The notes under the pieces were generated by a model. The model saw only the letters and a list, made by a program, of their open reading frames with translations. It was not told the origin of the DNA and did no database searches. A program made the position numbers and the translations under genes. Below, in pieces: positions 59,200-64,000 of a DNA stretch of 64,000 nt (its first letter is position 1; each line of letters begins with the position of its first letter). The stretch comes from Inonotus obliquus (lineage: Eukaryota > Basidiomycota > Agaricomycetes > Hymenochaetales > Hymenochaetaceae), in the NCBI GenBank assembly GCA_032164295.1, contig JAJHTX010000001.1, positions 310,001 through 374,000 on the forward strand, in the 5' to 3' direction.

Positions 59200-59368
59200 G
59201 TCTTGGCTGGCTGGCAGGGGTATCCAGTCCGAGTCCGCGCCTGTAAATTTCCTTTTCCCTCTCTAGTGTTATACCATCTAAAACTCACTTTTCCCACGTT
59301 TTCTTTTTTTATGTAATATTATTTATTCTAATTTAGCAATCAATAATCTATATTTATCCCGTCACTTA

Positions 59369-62300
59369 TCACATTACTTCTACTGTCTCCGAAATCGCAA
59401 ATCCACTCTCGAAACTCCCATCCGAGTATACCATCTTCAGTCGTCCTGCCTGCACCCCAACAGCCATTTGCCCTTCAGTCACAAACCGTCGCCGTCTGCG
59501 GCATCCTTTCCCACCAGTGGTAGGCGACCGTCTATTACCGTTAGACTCGCTAGTATCATCATCTAGCCTCGTCCTATAATTAGCCAAAGTTAGTAAAATG
59601 AACACTTGAAAAGACACGCCCTTCCAATGCTGCGTCACAATCGGACCATCACATCATCCCCCCTCTTTCCCCCCCTCTTCCCCCACTATTCTCTCAAAAG
59701 AACCTCCCAAAAAAATAGCACAGTAGAAGCACACGGAACAAGCGAGACAGATACAGTAAGAAAAAAAGGACAGGATAAAAATAGATCCCATAGGAACTCT
59801 CATGATTCGATGAAACAAAAATAAATTCTTCGAACTCGTTAGGTTAGAAACTCACCGCTGTAGGAACGGTTTCCGGATACGACTCGAATCGACCAACTCC
59901 GTCGGATACGACAACACGTAACTTTCCGCATATACCCTCCACCGCGCCGTCATTTGCACTTCGCGAGAGCAGCTTTCACTACCGGGACCCGTTTCCGTCC
60001 CACGCAGAAAGATGCTCGGATCGCTTGAACCAAGTAGCCAAATTCGCATAACGTTGGTCATCGTAGCGCCACCTTGCCTTCGATCCTGTCACAATCCAAT
60101 CACATCAGCTCACCTCGTCGGCTGTAGAAAAGAGAACACAGCAATAGACACACGAGGTGAGTCATTCGGTTCAACCCGAACCGAATGAAACCATTTTCGT
60201 GCAAATCCATGCCCCGCGTGATGGTAGGCTAGTGGTGGAAGAAGATCAGAAAAGCAACGCACCCATTCAATCCGATATAGATGGTCATCCTGCCCCAAGT
60301 ACTGTTCCGCCTCTCGCCGATACGCAATCATATCTCGCACAGTCATAGCTCCCTGCTACACAGCACGTCAGAATCTCAATGCAAAATATCCTTGCCTGAC
60401 AACACCAAAAAAGAGGCTGACCTTTACACGAGACCGGGCCAATAACGTAAGCAGCTCCTGACATTTGCTATCCACGATGACTGTCTGTACCTGTCAATCA
60501 ATAACGAGAAATGGAAAATTTTAATCAGTCGTCCCGATCAAGCATCGTTCAAACGAAAAGCCAGAACGAGAAAAAACTGTCCCGACAGCAACCATTCACA
60601 ATTACCGCGTGTGAACCAGCGCATCACGCATCACGGTTGCGCGCTAACCTCCTAATCCTGGCCTCCTAAACCCCTTTCCTCATTTTCGGAACTTATAACG
60701 GTCCCCCTGCCCGAGGTCTAGTCTGCATTCCAAATAACCCAAGGAAGTGGTCCGTCCGTCCGACCATCGCACATACCATCAAAGGGGTGACGACAGTAAT
60801 TGAACCCTGGCACCATCACCCATGTAGATTACCCGGTTCATAAAACGACTACCATCGCGATTTGATCGTGATGTTGATCCATGACAGGTCCACTATTGCC
60901 GCAGCCTGGTCAAAAGCCGTGGGTATAAAGATTGCCAACTGACATCTTCTTTCCAGGCAAATAGCCACACGAGGAAGTAGGGAAGGTCGAATCAGCTGAT
61001 CACCAGCCTCGATTATTGCATGCACTGTTGGCGAGACCCACAATCCATCCCATGCCCTCATCTATCTCATGTCCCATCACAGCAGATGAGCCATAACCCA
61101 AAGTGACGCAAGCTTGATAACCATAGAACGCCAGAACCGCCACCTCAAACACCGAAGGGAAGATAGAGGGACGCATACGGGCGGGTTCCAAAACAGATCC
61201 ATGGTCACCGAAAATAAGACAGCTTCAAACTTACCTGTTTGATGAGAGCAGCAATTAGCTTGTCTAGTGTGAACACGATGTACGCCTGCGGTAAAATTGG
61301 ATTATTAGTATGCTATTTTAGCGAGGGAAGCGATGCAAAAATGGGAACAATCGATGAAAACTCCTTCGCCAACCAGAAGGCAGATCAAGGAATCCGATAT
61401 CATCCAAATAATTTCGGATAGCGGCAGTTGCAAACTCTCCACCCTGCCAGGATCAGTGCGCAGGGAGGAAGGGGACGGGGAACCCGCAGCAGTCACCCGT
61501 CGGCGGAAAATAGCACGGGAGCCGTCTGCGTGTGAAGGAACCGGGAAGCAAAAATAGCAATGAATCCGTTCCCAAAAAATTGAGAGCCAAGAATACTTGC
61601 GGCGCCTACAGGGCCAAAAATAGTTGAATGGACAGAAGCGTCACGTTTATCAAATTCAATCTACCGCGTGTCGAGGAGGGAACGGAGCCCGAGCAACTCC
61701 TCCGTTCGTGGGAGGACATTCTAGCCCACTCCGGCCAAATTACCAGAAGGTATAGTCATATGGCATTCCTCGTGTGCAGTCAGAACGCTATGGAAGCAAC
61801 ATTCCAGCAGGGTTCCTAGACTCAATTGCTAGCCGCCGGCTTAATAGCACCGCGGTTAAAACTGACTGTAATGGATAGATCCACCAATCAAAGCGTGTGG
61901 GCTGGGAGTATCTTGTCTCTCGTCGAGAGACAGATCACCGTTCCCAACATCGTGCAATATTGCTCGAGAAATATGGAAGTATCGAGAGGAGGCGACAACA
62001 AGCAAGACACAATGAGCAAAACGTACCTTCGTTCCAAACAGGAACCGCATATTCTCCTCAAACGTGGCCTGGTCCAGGTCGCCCTCGAAGAGCTTCTCGC
62101 ACGCGTCAAGCAGGTAGCTATAGAAGTGCGCCTCAGGGCGGGGATTATTATCATAAATCCCATTTGTAGTGATGTCGCTGGCGACCGTTTCTCCGACGAT
62201 CCCGTTCTGCGACGCAGCTTGACCATCAATCGGTGGGTGAGAGTGAGGTGGGACATTCGATGCCAACGCGAGAACGGCTCCAGGTCCGTGGGTGTCTACC

Positions 62301-64000
62301 AGTCCTAGCTCCTCAGCGACTGGGTTGACTTTGAACACACTCCTCTTCTCCTCGTGATCTAAGAACTTCTTAGCCGTGTCCTTGCAATGCAAGATACGTG
62401 AATAAAGGAGCTACGTCGATTGTTTGCATTAGTTGGGTCGGGAAACGAAACTAAATGACTCTCAACTGTACCTGTAGTAGCCTAAGCAGAGCGTAGAACG
62501 TCGTGTTGGTGAAGAATGGCTTTTGATCCACTGAGCCATACTTCCCTAGGCGCACGAGAGGATCTTCCTCACTATCAACATCCATGCTGTCGGTCTTGTC
62601 GCCCACAGCTGCCTTGTACACATCAAATGCAATAGGCATAAGCTTCACCCACTCTTCGCTGTCACCACGATGAGTCTCAGGTACATCCTTCGTTCTCCCG
62701 CCCTTCTTCCGCTTTGGAGTAGCAGCTGCCGAGCCTGAAGGTCCAGGTGCGTAACCGAGCTTGGCGTGATCATCGTCGCTTGGAGCAGGCGAAACTGCGC
62801 GTGAGGCTGACGCGGATCCGGAACGCGCCTTGACGGCTTTCTCTTGGGCAGTCTTGAGCAGTTTCCTCCGCAAGTCGTTCGCAGGTACGCCCCCTCCATG
62901 CCCATGACCGCTCCCCCCTCCGCCTGCTGAACGTCGCCCACTCGTACCGCCGCTCTTGTTGTGTGACTTTGAACCTGAACCATGATGCGACTCCTCACCT
63001 TCATCCGATCCAGCCGTATCCTCATGTCCTACATCCTCATTGTCCGTATTATCTGACTCCAAAGGTGGTCCGAAGGCAGCGTCAAACTCCGCCGCGGGTA
63101 GCATACAGAACAAGGGGACGAAAGAACGTAACATGCGCTCTACACTTCGCCGCTCATGAGATGAATACTGGATGCTTGAGCGATCCAGGAAAGAGAATAT
63201 GAGCTTGAGTGCATCTTGGAGGACGCCGATGTCGCTGAAATCAAACTCGAGGTGGGGAACGTATTTGAGATCATTATAGGAGTCATTCGGGTCCGGCCCA
63301 CTCCTTTTGTAGACGTTCGCCTTAACCTTGGCTCGCGCGGCGCGTTCTGCCAACTCAACCTTGGCGGTCTCAATTTCCGTCACCAAGCTCTTGTTAGTGA
63401 TATACTTCTTGTCGTTCGATTTGAACGTAGCCCCTTGGTGATCCAGACTCTTATAAAAGTTTCGTGCGTCCACCTCACGCCAGACCTTGTTCCAATCGCG
63501 TTGGGCGCGGCGCCACTCTTCGTTCTTCTGCTTTAGGCGCGGCAACACTACCGGTACCGCGGTTGCTGGACTGTCTTGTAATGCTTGCAATATCTCTAAC
63601 CCTTGCACATCGCGACCATAAACCTTCTTTATCGACCTGTGATAGATGCTCTTGCTCGAACCACCAAAGTCGGGTGGAAGCCGGAAGGTATTCCGATCAT
63701 CCGCACTCATCTCCATGATCCTGTCATGGATGGGTTGCAAGAGCGCGATAGTGCGCGTGATAATGTCGATGTAGAACTGGAACTCGTGACGCTCTTCTTC
63801 ACTCTTGTGCAACGCCTCCTCATAAGAATTTTTCTTGTGGGCGACGAAACCTGACTCTTCGGATGCCCAGGTAGGATGAGAGACCCAGTGATCATTAAGA
63901 ACACTTCGACATAGCTCGTCCCGCCCTGAACAAGCTAGCTTCGTCTCCTATGGTGGCCTCTTAATCAGCAGAATTCAATAACACCAGAAAAGACTTACCG
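59369..64000 (-). CDS. SIN3: SIN3 transcriptional corepressor, 5' end outside window
   Basis: Sin3 is the scaffold of the Rpd3/HDAC histone deacetylase complex. The window holds the part after the PAH repeats: RDELCRSVLNDHWVSHPTWA and SEESGFVAHKKNSYEEALHK in the HDAC-interaction region, then RTIALLQPIHDRIMEMSADD. RDWNKVWREVDARNFYKSLD and KPFFTNTTFYALLRLLQV follow. The C-terminal Sin3a_C region gives RPEAHFYSYLLDACEKLFEG, AYIVFTLDKLIAALIKQ and MTVRDMIAYRREAEQYLGQ. The last exon ends VQAGRLKMVYSDGSFESG and ISETVEVM at 59369. Introns are short except two longer ones near 60400-61230 and 61300-62000, which contain no other gene that I can see. A Ser/Gly/His-rich insert lies at 62850-63060. The visible reading is intact. 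Confidence 0.94.

Overview
The window is nuclear DNA from a basidiomycete fungus, most likely an Agaricomycete. The genes carry many short (about 50-60 bp) GT-AG introns. Three families largely confined to mushroom-forming fungi occur: DUF6534 membrane proteins, a DUF6593 protein and a tandem group of BTB/POZ proteins. They sit among ordinary eukaryotic housekeeping genes. I read exon structures by hand from splice signals and family conservation, so most outer boundaries are firm and some internal junctions are provisional.

Layout, left half. 1-701: 3' part of a DUF6534 gene. 1291-5106: COPI coatomer beta. 5171-6397 (-): NIF3-like protein. 6711-7456: broken aldo-keto reductase gene. 7589-9595 (-): siroheme-type uroporphyrinogen III methyltransferase (MET1). 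9836-11599 (-): 49 kDa subunit of mitochondrial complex I, head to head with 11798-13251, a mannose-6-phosphate-receptor-like (MRH) membrane protein. 14578-15460: GPI-anchored Ser/Thr-rich wall protein. 15782-16344: small spliced orphan gene. 16656-19259: a compositionally odd island with an AUA-rich orphan ORF (17491-18261), the best candidate here for something undescribed. 19643-20359: DUF6593. 20628-21313 (-): dithiol glutaredoxin. 21545-24253 (-): ABC transporter. 24743-25525: HIT/FHIT hydrolase. 25602-28056 (-): 799-residue disordered, C-terminally anchored protein.

Layout, right half. 28295-34331: four BTB/POZ genes, one on + and three on -, sharing intron positions. 35280-36546 (-): SHO1 osmosensor. 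36890-38983 (-): second DUF6534 gene. 40188-42880: MFS (DHA1-type) transporter. 43064-45195 (-): exonuclease V, head to head with 45400-49438, an ARK1/AAK1-type endocytic kinase. 49961-52330: F-box-like remnant. 52331-55649: gene-free, AT-rich. 55650-59199 (-): 1155-residue single-pass protein carrying PPxY and PSAP motifs. 59369-64000 (-): C-terminal two thirds or less of the SIN3 corepressor, running off the window.

There is no biosynthetic cluster. Several genes share trafficking and endocytosis as a theme (coatomer beta, MRH receptor, ARK1-type kinase, the PPxY/PSAP protein), but nothing shows they are co-regulated. No CRISPR array, rRNA or tRNA was found.
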